Below are positions 56,887 to 64,000 of a stretch of 64,000 nucleotides of DNA, one piece after another. A program made the position numbers and the translations under genes. The first letter of the stretch is position 1. Every line of letters starts with the position of its first letter. Source of the DNA: Micromonospora gifhornensis (GTDB lineage Bacteria > Actinomycetota > Actinomycetes > Mycobacteriales > Micromonosporaceae); the NCBI RefSeq assembly GCF_016863515.1, contig NZ_BOPA01000020.1:62001-126000 (forward strand). The letters run 5' to 3'. The notes below the pieces were generated by a model. That model did not search any database. It was not told where the DNA came from and was given only the letters and a program-made list of their open reading frames with translations.

Positions 56887-57843
56887 TTATTCGTTGTTGG
56901 GGCGGGTCTGCTCGGCGAGGAAACGCTCCAGTTCGGCGCCGAGCTCCTCCGCGGTGGGCAGGGGGCCGTTCTCCGCCGCCAGCAGGTTCTTGCCTTCCCG
57001 ACCCCGGGCGTACGCGTCGTACTGCTCCTCCAGCGCCTGGACCAGCGTGGCGGCCTCCTCGCTCTGCGCCACCTGACGGTCGATCTCCACCCGGACCGCC
57101 TCGGCGGCCGAGCGCAGCCCGTCGCGGGGCAGCAGCAGCCCGGTGCTGCGCGACACCGAGGCGAGCAGCACCTCGGCGGCGGCCGGGTACTCGGCCTGCG
57201 CCACGTAGTGCGGCACGTGCGCGGCGAAGCCCAGGGCGTCCCGACCGGCCTCACCGAGGCGGAACTCCAGCAGGTGACCCACGCTGCCGGGCACCTGGAC
57301 CCGCTGCAGCCACGGCTCGTAGCCGACGATCAGCTCGCGGCGGGTGGCGTGCGCGGTCACTCCGGCGGGCCGGGTGTGGGGCACCGCCATCGGGATCGAG
57401 TTGAGCCCGACGGTGAGGCGTACGTCCAGCCGGGTGGAGAGCCCGGCGACGGCGGCGACGAACCGTTCCCACTGCAGGTCCGGTTCCGGCCCGGTGAGCA
57501 GCAGGAAGGGGGTCTCGTCGTCGTCGTGCAGCAGGTGCAGCACCAACTCGGGCGTGTCGTAGCTTTCCCAGTGATCCTCCACGAAGGTCATCACCGGGCG
57601 GCGGGAACGGTAGTCGAAGAGTTGGTCCAGGTCGAAGCGGGCGATCGGACGGGACTCCAGCGAGGTCAGCAGCTGCTCGCGGGCCAGCCGGCTGGCGTTG
57701 CCGGCGTCGACGAAACCGGTGAGTGCCTGGATCAGTACCGGTTGTCCGAGGTCGGGCAGATCGTCGGTGAGTTCGTAGAGCTCGTGTGGGTCGAGCACCG
57801 GTGCGGCCTCCCTGGTTGCGCGTAACGGGTCACCTTCGTTCAC
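56887..57843 (-). CDS. PAC2-family protein (proteasome assembly chaperone-like)
   Basis: A 318-residue member of the PAC2 family: LIQALTGFVDAGNASRLAREQLL, VMTFVEDHWESYDTPELVLHLLHDDD, LLTGPEPDLQWERFVAAV and the P-H-Y segment AAHVPHYVAQAEYPAAAEVLL are typical. Actinobacteria with 20S proteasomes carry such proteins, but a direct proteasome role is not proven. Start at GTG 57843, preceded by GGGGAG; upstream in-frame codons lack homology. Highly acidic C-terminal helix. Confidence 0.88.
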   Translation of the reverse strand: MNEGDPLRATREAAPVLDPHELYELTDDLPDLGQPVLIQALTGFVDAGNASRLAREQLLTSLESRPIARFDLDQLFDYRSRRPVMTFVEDHWESYDTPELVLHLLHDDDETPFLLLTGPEPDLQWERFVAAVAGLSTRLDVRLTVGLNSIPMAVPHTRPAGVTAHATRRELIVGYEPWLQRVQVPGSVGHLLEFRLGEAGRDALGFAAHVPHYVAQAEYPAAAEVLLASVSRSTGLLLPRDGLRSAAEAVRVEIDRQVAQSEEAATLVQALEEQYDAYARGREGKNLLAAENGPLPTAEELGAELERFLAEQTRPNNE

Positions 57844-57989
57844 GGCTCCCCGATCGCCAGAACGTACCCGCCATCCTGGCGCATTCCTGCCGCGCCGGTC
57901 CGCGCGGCCCGGATTCGACCCGACCCTGCCTGAATAAGGCGTTGCGGTGTCGGGGTACACATGAGTCGGCACCACGGAAGGGAGAGTCG

Positions 57990-58760
57990 ATGAGCGACCC
58001 GGCTGCGGCCGACGGACAGCCCGGTATCCCGGCGACTTCGGGACCCCGGCCCGCCGGCGACGCCCCCGAGACGCCACCGGTCACCCTCTGGGACCGGATG
58101 CGTCAGGACCCGCAGTACGCCCCCGAGCATCTCGCGTTGGAGGCGGTGCGCCGGCTCGGCCCGGAGGCCGCCGGTTGGGTCCGGCAGGCCCGCGCCCAGC
58201 GGCCCGAGGTCACCGCCGAAGCCCTCGCCGAGCAGGCGGTACGCCGGTTCGTCAACCAGGCCCGGCTCTCCGGTGCCGTCTCCGGCGCCGCCGGGCTGCC
58301 CGGCGCGGTGCTCGACGTCGGCGTGCTCGCCTGGACGCAGGCCCGCATGGTGCTGCACATCGCCGCCGCGTACGGCGTCGATCCGGCGCACCCGGACCGC
58401 GCCGCCGACCTGCTGGTCCTGCAGAAGGTGCACAAGGCGGCGGCGAGTGCCCGGCTGGCCCTGGGGGTGGCGGCGGGCCGGGAACGGGCCGGGGCGCTGT
58501 TCGGCGGTGGCGGCCAGACGACACTCGGCCGGGCGATGCTGCGGCTGGGTGTCCGGCTCGCCCAGATGGCCGGGGTACGGGCCGCGAAGCGGGTGTTCGC
58601 CAAGATCGTGCCGGGTGCCGCCATCATCCTGGGCACCTGGGCGAACTCCTCGGCCACCAAGAACCTCGCCGAGCGCTCGCGCGCCCACTACCGCCAGCAC
58701 GGTGACCCGCACATTCCCCAGCCCCGCCGTTCTCCCGAGGCCGACGATCAGTCGGCGTAG
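57990..58760 (+). CDS. EcsC-family protein
   Basis: A 256-residue protein with a Pro-rich N-terminal 40 residues and an EcsC-like core: glycine-rich hydrophobic segments SGAVSGAAGLPGAVLDVGVLAWTQARMVLHIAAAYG and KRVFAKIVPGAAIILGTWANSSATKNLAERSRAHY. EcsC was named from a Bacillus ABC-transporter operon; its function is unclear. No signal peptide; probably membrane-associated. ATG with GGAAGGGAGAG upstream. Its end overlaps the converging SGNH gene by 13 bases. Confidence 0.82.
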   Translation: MSDPAAADGQPGIPATSGPRPAGDAPETPPVTLWDRMRQDPQYAPEHLALEAVRRLGPEAAGWVRQARAQRPEVTAEALAEQAVRRFVNQARLSGAVSGAAGLPGAVLDVGVLAWTQARMVLHIAAAYGVDPAHPDRAADLLVLQKVHKAAASARLALGVAAGRERAGALFGGGGQTTLGRAMLRLGVRLAQMAGVRAAKRVFAKIVPGAAIILGTWANSSATKNLAERSRAHYRQHGDPHIPQPRRSPEADDQSA

Positions 58761-59596
58761 CCGGAGGACCGCCAGGTCACCTCGGCCAGCCGGGACTGGC
58801 CGGCCGTGTTGGGGTGGAAGTAGTCCAACGGGTTGACCAGGTCCAGGTCGAACTTGACCCGGTGCACCGCGCCGCCGTCGTAGCGGCAGCGGGACCCGTA
58901 GGCGCGGCAGGCTGCCGACAGTTGCCTGTTGTAGGCGGCGACCCGCTCCTTGAACGCCGCCCGGCGGGCCCGGTCGGCCGCCGCCGTCGACGTGGGGTCG
59001 GCCAGCAGCGCCGGACAGACGCCGCGTCGCCAGGCCCGGGCCGCCCGTGAGTCGTCGTGCCCGACCTCCCAGAGCCGGTACAGGTTGGGGATGCTGACCA
59101 CCAGCACCCGCGCCTTGGGACGGCCGTCGCGCAGCACCCGCAGGCCACGGTCCACCTCGGCCCGGAACTCGGGCACCGGGGTCATCGCCTCGATCGTGCC
59201 CCGGCAGGCGTCGTTGGCGCCGATCAGCACCGTCACGTAGTCGGCCCGGTCGCGTACCGCCGCCTCCGCCTGACCGGCCAGCGCGGCGGCCCGGGCGCCC
59301 GGGCGGGCATGGTTGTACGCCTTGTCGCGCAGGCCCGGGTTGCGGTCGAGCAGCCGCCGGTAGTGGCTGTCGACCCGCAGCCCCGACCCGGTCGACCAGG
59401 AGTTGCGTTCGCAGGAGGTGAGCACGAGGCAGGAGCCGAAACCGGTGGTGATGGAGTCACCGAGGGCGGCGACCACCTTGGGGGAGCCGGGCTGGGCTCT
59501 GCCGGTCGGCCGTGGTGTCACCTCTCCGCCCGCCTCGCAGGCCAACGCGACCAACGCGAGCAGGCAGACGGCGGCCGTTGTCCAGCGTCCCGGCAT
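58748..59596 (-). CDS. SGNH/GDSL hydrolase, putative lipoprotein
   Basis: A 282-residue exported esterase-like protein. The N terminus has a lipobox (LVALAC, Cys near residue 20). Block I is ALGDSITTGFGS with the catalytic Ser, block III is IGANDACRG, and block V is DYFHPN with catalytic Asp-His. The two cysteine-containing loops (SCLVLTSCERNSW, CRAYGSRCRYDGG) suggest disulfides. Natural substrate unknown; relatives are lipases and acyl esterases. It converges on the EcsC gene and overlaps it by 13 bases. Confidence 0.88.
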   Translation of the reverse strand: MPGRWTTAAVCLLALVALACEAGGEVTPRPTGRAQPGSPKVVAALGDSITTGFGSCLVLTSCERNSWSTGSGLRVDSHYRRLLDRNPGLRDKAYNHARPGARAAALAGQAEAAVRDRADYVTVLIGANDACRGTIEAMTPVPEFRAEVDRGLRVLRDGRPKARVLVVSIPNLYRLWEVGHDDSRAARAWRRGVCPALLADPTSTAAADRARRAAFKERVAAYNRQLSAACRAYGSRCRYDGGAVHRVKFDLDLVNPLDYFHPNTAGQSRLAEVTWRSSGYAD

Positions 59597-59776
59597 GACT
59601 TCCCCAGCCTCATAGCGCGCAGCAATGGCATGGTGACTGTACGCGTGGGTCCGGTGACGTTCGTGCCGCCTTGTCGGAGATGTGGCAGACCCCTGTCGCC
59701 GGGGCGGTGAGCGTGTTAAACGGCACCGGATCCGGTGCCGACGGTTAGGCCGGGTGCTGTCGGGTAGGTGGGAGTG

Positions 59777-60040
59777 ATGACGAGATCACAGCCCCGGCGT
59801 GCCCGCGGCACGGTCGGCCACGCGAACAGCGCGCTCAACCTGCGGCTCGTGCTGGCCGGCTTCGGGCTCGTCACCATGGTCGTCTTCGCGGTGCTGGCGT
59901 TCCGCGCCGAACTGGCCTGGCTCGGCGTCGCCTGCGTGATCTTCGCGGTGGTCGCGGTCGTCGACCTGGCCGTCATCCAACGCCGCCGTGCCGCCCGCCG
60001 CCGTGAGGAGCCCGGCGTACGGCACTCGCTCTTCGAGTGA
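59777..60040 (+). CDS. Small two-span membrane protein (DUF6343-like)
   Basis: An 87-residue protein: a basic N terminus with NSALNLRLVLAGFG, two hydrophobic spans (LVLAGFGLVTMVVFAVLAFRA and LGVACVIFAVVAVVDLAV) and a basic tail ending RHSLFE. The SALNLRL motif before the first span resembles DUF6343 proteins of actinobacteria; that assignment is from memory of the pattern. ATG at 59777 with GGTGGGAG upstream rather than the GTG at 59768. It ends 16 bases before the aldehyde dehydrogenase gene, probably co-transcribed. Confidence 0.7.
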   Translation: MTRSQPRRARGTVGHANSALNLRLVLAGFGLVTMVVFAVLAFRAELAWLGVACVIFAVVAVVDLAVIQRRRAARRREEPGVRHSLFE

Positions 60041-60056
60041 CGGGAGAAAAGCCCTG

Positions 60057-61469
60057 ATGACCATCGCCACCACGAACCCCCTCACCGGCCAGGTGCTCAA
60101 GACCTACGAGCCGATGTCGGACGAGCAGCTCAGCGGTGCGATCGAACGGGCCGACCTGGCGTACCAGCAGTTGCGCGGCACCACGATCGAGCAACGCGGG
60201 CAGTGGTTGACCGCGGCGGCGGACCTGATGGAGGCCGAACGCGACGACATCGGCCGGCTGATGACCACCGAGATGGGCAAGACGTACGCCGCCGCCAGGG
60301 CCGAGGTCAGCAAGTGCGCCGCCGCCTGCCGCTTCTACGCCGCCCGTGCCGCGGAGTTCCTCGCCGACGTCCCGGCCGACGCGACGGCGGTCTCCGCCAT
60401 CCGGGCGTTCGTCCGCTACCAGCCGATCGGGCCGGTGCTCGCGGTGATGCCCTGGAACTTCCCGCTGTGGCAGGTCGTGCGCTTCGCCGCGCCGGCGCTG
60501 ATGGCCGGCAACACCGGGCTGCTCAAGCACGCCTCGAACGTGCCGCAGACCGCGCTGCTGCTGGAGGACGTGATCCGCCGCGCCGGCTTCCCCGAGGGCG
60601 CCTTCACCACCCTGCTGGTCGGCTCCGAGGCGGTCGAGCAGATCCTGGCCGACCCCCGGGTACGCGCCGCGACGCTGACCGGAAGCGAGGCCGCCGGCCG
60701 ATCCATCGCGCAGATCGCCGGCCGCGAACTGAAGAAGACGGTGCTGGAACTGGGCGGCAGCGACCCGTTCGTGGTGATGCCCTCGGCCGACGTGGAACTG
60801 GCCGCCGAGGTGGCCACCACCGCGCGCTGCCAGAACAACGGCCAGTCCTGCATCGCGGCCAAGCGGTTCATCGTCCACACCGACGTCTACGAGGCCTTCG
60901 CCGAGGCGTTCGCGCACCGGATGTCGGCGCTGCGCGTCGGCGACCCGATGGACGCCGACACCGACGTCGGACCGTTGGCCAGCGAGCGGGGCCGCGACGA
61001 GGTCGACGCCCAGGTCCGCGACGCGGTCGACAAGGGCGCCACCGTGCTCTGCGGTGGGGAGAAGCCCACCGGGGAGGGCTGGTTCTATCCGCCGACGGTC
61101 GTGACCGACCTGGACCGGAGCATGCGGATGTGGGACGAGGAGGTGTTCGGGCCGGTCGCCGGGTTGTACCGGGTGTCGTCGTACGACGAGGCGATCGAGG
61201 TGGCCAACGGCACCGCCTTCGGGCTCGGCTCCAACGCGTGGACCCGGGACCCGCAGGAACAGGAGCGTTTCGCCACCGACCTGGTGGCCGGGGCCGTCTT
61301 CATCAACGGCATGACCACGTCGTACCCAGAAATGCCCTTCGGTGGGGTGAAGAACTCCGGGTACGGCCGGGAGTTGTCCGCCCAGGGCATGCACGAGTTC
61401 TGCAACGTCAAGACGGTGTGGATCGGTGAGGGAACGGCCGGTGTCGGTGCCGGCGCCCACGCCGAGTAG
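60057..61469 (+). CDS. NADP-dependent succinate-semialdehyde dehydrogenase (aldehyde dehydrogenase)
   Basis: A 470-residue aldehyde dehydrogenase of the GabD1/SSADH group. MPWNFPLWQVVRFAAPALMAGN and LKHASN give the cofactor site, TGSEAAGRSIA the turn, LELGGSDPFVVM the general-base Glu, and NNGQSCIAAKRF the catalytic Cys. It oxidises succinic semialdehyde to succinate, linking GABA or glutamate breakdown to the TCA cycle. ATG at 60057 with GGGAGAA upstream. Substrate is inferred from family. Confidence 0.9.
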   Translation: MTIATTNPLTGQVLKTYEPMSDEQLSGAIERADLAYQQLRGTTIEQRGQWLTAAADLMEAERDDIGRLMTTEMGKTYAAARAEVSKCAAACRFYAARAAEFLADVPADATAVSAIRAFVRYQPIGPVLAVMPWNFPLWQVVRFAAPALMAGNTGLLKHASNVPQTALLLEDVIRRAGFPEGAFTTLLVGSEAVEQILADPRVRAATLTGSEAAGRSIAQIAGRELKKTVLELGGSDPFVVMPSADVELAAEVATTARCQNNGQSCIAAKRFIVHTDVYEAFAEAFAHRMSALRVGDPMDADTDVGPLASERGRDEVDAQVRDAVDKGATVLCGGEKPTGEGWFYPPTVVTDLDRSMRMWDEEVFGPVAGLYRVSSYDEAIEVANGTAFGLGSNAWTRDPQEQERFATDLVAGAVFINGMTTSYPEMPFGGVKNSGYGRELSAQGMHEFCNVKTVWIGEGTAGVGAGAHAE

Positions 61470-61509
61470 CCCGGCTTACTTTCGGGCCGGCCTGGGTAGG
61501 GAGGCCGGC

Positions 61510-62472
61510 ATGACGGCGATCGCGTTCCACGCTTCCCACGAGCAGATCCACCCGCGTGCCCTGCTGGAGGCGGTGTGCCACGCCGAGCAGGTCGGCTTCG
61601 ACGCCGCCATGTGCTCCGACCACTTCGCACCGTGGAGCGAGCGGCAGGGGCACTCGGGGTTCGCCTGGTCGTGGCTGGGTGCCGCGCTACAGGCCACCGG
61701 GCTGTCGTTCGGTGTGGTCAACGCGCCGGGCCAGCGGTACCACCCGGCGATCATCGCGCAGGCGATCGGCACCCTCGCCGCGATGTACCCGGGCCGGTTC
61801 TGGGCCGCGCTGGGCTCCGGTGAGGCCGCCAACGAGCACGTCACAGGTGACGCCTGGCCGCGCAAGGACGTGCGTAACGCCCGGCTGCGCGAATGCGTCG
61901 AGATCATCCGGGCGTTGCTGGCCGGTGAGGAGGTCAGCCACGACGGCCTGGTCCGGGTCGACCGGGCCCGGCTCTGGACCCGTCCCGAGCAGCCGCCGGC
62001 GCTGGTGGGCGCCGCGGTGAGCGTCGAGACCGCCCGCTGGTGCGCCGAGTGGGCGGACGGGTTGATCACGGTGAACGCGCCGACCGAACACCTCCGCCGC
62101 ATGATCGACGTCTACCGGGAGGCTGGCGGTCGTGGCCCGGTGCACCTCCAGGTGCACCTGAGCTGGGCGGGCACGCAGGCCGAGGCCGAAGCGATCGCGT
62201 ACGACCAGTGGCGTAGCAACGTCTTCGCCCCACCGGTCTGCTGGGACCTGGCCACCCCCGAGCATTTCGACGTGGTCTCCGCGCAGGTGCCGATGGCCCG
62301 GCTGGCCGAGGTCGTGAACATCTCCGCCGACCTCGGCCGCCACACCGGCTGGCTGCAGGACTACATCGAGTTGGGCTTCGACCAGATCGCCCTGCACCAC
62401 GTGGGCCAGGACCAGCGCCCCTTCCTGGACGCCTTCGGCACCCAGGTCCTCCCCAAACTCGCTCACCCCTGA
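61510..62472 (+). CDS. LLM-class flavin-dependent oxidoreductase (TIGR03885-like)
   Basis: A 320-residue luciferase-like TIM-barrel protein. Family features are AEQVGFDAAMCSDHFAPWSERQGHSGFAWSWLGAALQAT, the GRFWAALGSGEAANEHVTGDAWP segment and ALVGAAVSVETARWCAEWADGLIT. It resembles TIGR03885-type non-F420-specific members and F420-dependent glucose-6-phosphate dehydrogenase-like proteins; cofactor (FMN or F420) is not settled. ATG at 61510 with GGGAGGCC upstream. It follows the SSADH gene by 40 bases and may share its transcript. Confidence 0.83.
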   Translation: MTAIAFHASHEQIHPRALLEAVCHAEQVGFDAAMCSDHFAPWSERQGHSGFAWSWLGAALQATGLSFGVVNAPGQRYHPAIIAQAIGTLAAMYPGRFWAALGSGEAANEHVTGDAWPRKDVRNARLRECVEIIRALLAGEEVSHDGLVRVDRARLWTRPEQPPALVGAAVSVETARWCAEWADGLITVNAPTEHLRRMIDVYREAGGRGPVHLQVHLSWAGTQAEAEAIAYDQWRSNVFAPPVCWDLATPEHFDVVSAQVPMARLAEVVNISADLGRHTGWLQDYIELGFDQIALHHVGQDQRPFLDAFGTQVLPKLAHP

Positions 62473-62475
62473 CGG

Positions 62476-63006
62476 TCAGAGGCGGCGGGTGAGGAGCTGG
62501 CCGGGCCAGGGGGGTCGGCCGGGGCGTTCCACGGTGAAGCCGGTGGTGGGGGTGAAGCCCTGGCGTTCGTACCAGCGCACCAGGGCGCCGTCGTCGCCGG
62601 CGTAACAGTCCACACGGAGCAGGTCGACGCCGCGCTCCCGGGCCAGGTCGGCGGCGTGCGCCAGCAGCCGACCGCCGATGCCGGCACCGGCGTACGCGCG
62701 GTCGGTGACCAGCAGGTTCACGTACAGCTCCGGTTCGGTGGCCGGTGGCACGTACTCAGTGGCGCTGCCCACCACCAGCGCCCCGACGGTCCGTTCCCCC
62801 ACCTGCGCCAACCACAGCCCGCCCCCCTTGGCCCACCCATCGGCCTGCGCAATGCGACGCGGGTCGGTGGACGCCGGCTCCGTACCCCACTGCCCCGTGC
62901 GTCCCTGCTCCACCAACCACGCCGTGGCGTCGTCGAGCAGCCGCAACACCGCCCCCGCATCCGCTGCCCCACCCGCCCGCACCACCACATCCGCCGCATC
63001 AACCAT
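62476..63006 (-). CDS. GNAT-family N-acetyltransferase
   Basis: A 176-residue GNAT protein: N-terminal VVRAGGAADAGAVLRLLDDA, central beta strand LYVNLLVTDRAYAGAGIGGRLLAHA containing the acetyl-CoA loop (AGAGIGGRL), and C-terminal DCYAGDDGALVRWYERQGFTPT. Substrate unknown. ATG at 63006 preceded by GGATGGGGGG. It converges on the LLM gene with three bases between the stop codons. An intact copy of the fold, unlike the GNAT remnant at 47 kb. Confidence 0.87.
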   Translation of the reverse strand: MVDAADVVVRAGGAADAGAVLRLLDDATAWLVEQGRTGQWGTEPASTDPRRIAQADGWAKGGGLWLAQVGERTVGALVVGSATEYVPPATEPELYVNLLVTDRAYAGAGIGGRLLAHAADLARERGVDLLRVDCYAGDDGALVRWYERQGFTPTTGFTVERPGRPPWPGQLLTRRL

Positions 63007-63040
63007 CCCCCCATCCTCCACCCCACCCCCACCACCCACG

Positions 63041-63115
63041 AGGGCCCGGTGATCAAGAGGTTCTGGTCGCCTGGATGCGGAATCCAGACCAAAACCTCTT
63101 GATCAACCGGGCCCT
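63041..63115. repeat. Cruciform intergenic element, diverged copy 3
   Basis: Arms AGGGCCCGGT then GATCAAGAGGTT then TGGTC pair with their complement, with one unpaired T and one mismatch, around an 18-base loop that again holds an inner palindrome (TGGAT-ATCCA). The outer GATCAAGAGGTT matches copies 1 and 2; the inner part has been replaced. Spacing and loop length are the same. Confidence 0.85.
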
Positions 63116-63149
63116 GGCGGGGTGGTGGGTGGGGAAGTAGGGGGTGGGG

Positions 63150-63187
63150 CCGGGTGGGGTGCCGGTCGCCGACGGCACCCCACCCGG
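63150..63187 (-). terminator. Hairpin terminator of the cellulase gene
   Basis: A perfect 15-bp stem (CCGGGTGGGGTGCCG and complement) with an 8-base loop, three bases beyond the cellulase stop codon. Confidence 0.85.
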
Positions 63188-63190
63188 GGA

Positions 63191-64000
63191 TCAGGAGACG
63201 GTGCAGGGAGCGCCGTTGACCGTGACCAGGTGGGGGGCGGGGTTGGCGCCCTTGCCGGTGGTGGCGTTGAAGCCGAACATCGCGGTGCCGCCGGGGGCGA
63301 TGTTGCCGTTGTACGACTCGTTCTTCGCGGTCACCGTGGCGCCGGACTGCTTCACGTCGGCCATCCACGCCTCGCGCACCTTGGCGTCACCGGTGAAGGC
63401 GAACTTGGCGGTCCAGCCGTTCAGGGTGGTGGTGCCGGTGTTGCGGATGGTCAGCTGGCCGGTGAAGCCGGTGCCGCCCTGCCAGGAGCCGTAGTTGGTG
63501 TACGTCACCGAGCAGCTGGGTGCCGGCACCGCCGCCGAGTCGCCCTGGTCGGCGAGGAACGAGGCGATCCAGGACAGCGCCGAGTTCCAGTTGATCGCCA
63601 CCTCGTTCGTCGAGTAGGAGGCGATGTCGTCGACGTAGCAGAACATCGGGGCGCAGCCGGCGAGCAGCTGCTCCACGAACGGGTCCTGCAGGGCGGCGTT
63701 GGGACCGCCGGCCAGCGAGCCGGCGGGCGGCTTCGGCATGCTCGGGTCGAGCTGGTAGCCGAAGATGCGGCTGTGCTGGTTCTCCGCGGCGTGCTCGCCC
63801 CAACCGGTCACGTACGAGATGTTCAGCGCGTTGCGGCCGAAGATGTAGTCCATCGTCTGCACCGCGCCGTCGCGGTACTTGGCCTGCCCGGTCAGGTCGA
63901 AGGCGGTGGCCAGCACGACCGCGTTGTTGATCACGCTGCTGTTGCCGCCCCAGAAGTAGCTGCCGGGATCACCCGGCATCGGCAGCCCGTACGCCTGCCG
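63191..64000 (-). CDS. Glycoside hydrolase family 9 cellulase with C-terminal CBM2 (5' end outside window)
   Basis: The last 270 or so residues are present. The first part has GH9 features: [45 protein letters not shown] (the catalytic-domain end with its His) and a [24 protein letters not shown] segment with the conserved Asp/Glu-Asn residues. After a short linker a cellulose-binding CBM2 follows: [29 protein letters not shown] through GAPCTVS, with Trp residues for cellulose and bracketing cysteines. A secreted endoglucanase is expected; signal peptide and remaining catalytic domain lie beyond base 64000. Confidence 0.9.
   Translation of the reverse strand, partial: RQAYGLPMPGDPGSYFWGGNSSVINNAVVLATAFDLTGQAKYRDGAVQTMDYIFGRNALNISYVTGWGEHAAENQHSRIFGYQLDPSMPKPPAGSLAGGPNAALQDPFVEQLLAGCAPMFCYVDDIASYSTNEVAINWNSALSWIASFLADQGDSAAVPAPSCSVTYTNYGSWQGGTGFTGQLTIRNTGTTTLNGWTAKFAFTGDAKVREAWMADVKQSGATVTAKNESYNGNIAPGGTAMFGFNATTGKGANPAPHLVTVNGAPCTVS

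Overview
The window looks like a chromosomal segment of a high-GC actinobacterium of the family Micromonosporaceae, most likely Micromonospora or a close relative. The grounds are: very GC-rich coding with G/C third positions; many GTG and some TTG starts; several genes whose start codon sits 6-7 bases after a TAnnnT -10 box (leaderless transcription); the divergent glycogen synthase/glgC pair also found in mycobacteria; class F sortase, PAC2, DUF3516-helicase and TIGR03885-type proteins; and families of dispersed intergenic palindromes of a kind I associate with Micromonospora. No rRNA, tRNA or CRISPR array was seen.

Layout. (1) 1-4.8 kb: a cut-off TetR regulator, a repeat-rich spacer, then glycogen and sugar-phosphate metabolism (glgA/glgM diverging from glgC, then pgm). 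(2) 4.9-23.2 kb: a large surface or exo-polysaccharide locus. An eight-gene minus-strand operon (23167 down to 14016) encodes an initiating phosphosugar transferase, DegT aminotransferase, FkbM methyltransferase, ABC exporter, two GT4 glycosyltransferases, a polysaccharide pyruvyl transferase and a Wzy-like polymerase. Nearby lie a GT on the plus strand, a coupled heparinase/GT4 pair, a two-domain dehydrogenase and a WecB epimerase; an NAD kinase sits inside the locus. (3) 23.3-32.4 kb: Tex, dGTPase, a PglD-like acetyltransferase that probably belongs to the polysaccharide pathway, a metallo-hydrolase, a beta-lactamase-fold protein and a zinc alcohol dehydrogenase. (4) 32.4-38.3 kb: succinate dehydrogenase operon diverging from a LysR regulator, then a FAD oxidoreductase. 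(5) 38.6-48.3 kb: dTDP-glucose dehydratase, the giant helicase HrpA, a blasticidin-deaminase-like protein, and an accessory stretch with tandem repeats, paired palindromes flanking a DUF559 gene, a decayed GNAT/TniB patch and a small kinase. (6) 48.5-64 kb: an LPVTG surface protein, DUF3516 helicase, TrmB, a secreted protein with a class F sortase, ABM-domain protein, exonuclease III, PAC2, EcsC, SGNH lipoprotein, SSADH, an LLM oxidoreductase, GNAT, and the end of a GH9-CBM2 cellulase.

How the parts fit. The PglC-like transferase, DegT aminotransferase and PglD-like acetyltransferase together suggest a di-N-acetyl amino sugar as first residue of a glycan that is extended by several GTs, pyruvylated, possibly methylated, and exported and polymerised; the 4,6-dehydratase needed for that sugar is not in the window. 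The most unusual non-coding content is the set of repeat families: a dimeric GGGCCC element placed just after three stop codons, a cruciform with a conserved 18-base loop (three copies), and a third palindrome whose two copies sit in opposite orientation on either side of the DUF559 gene.
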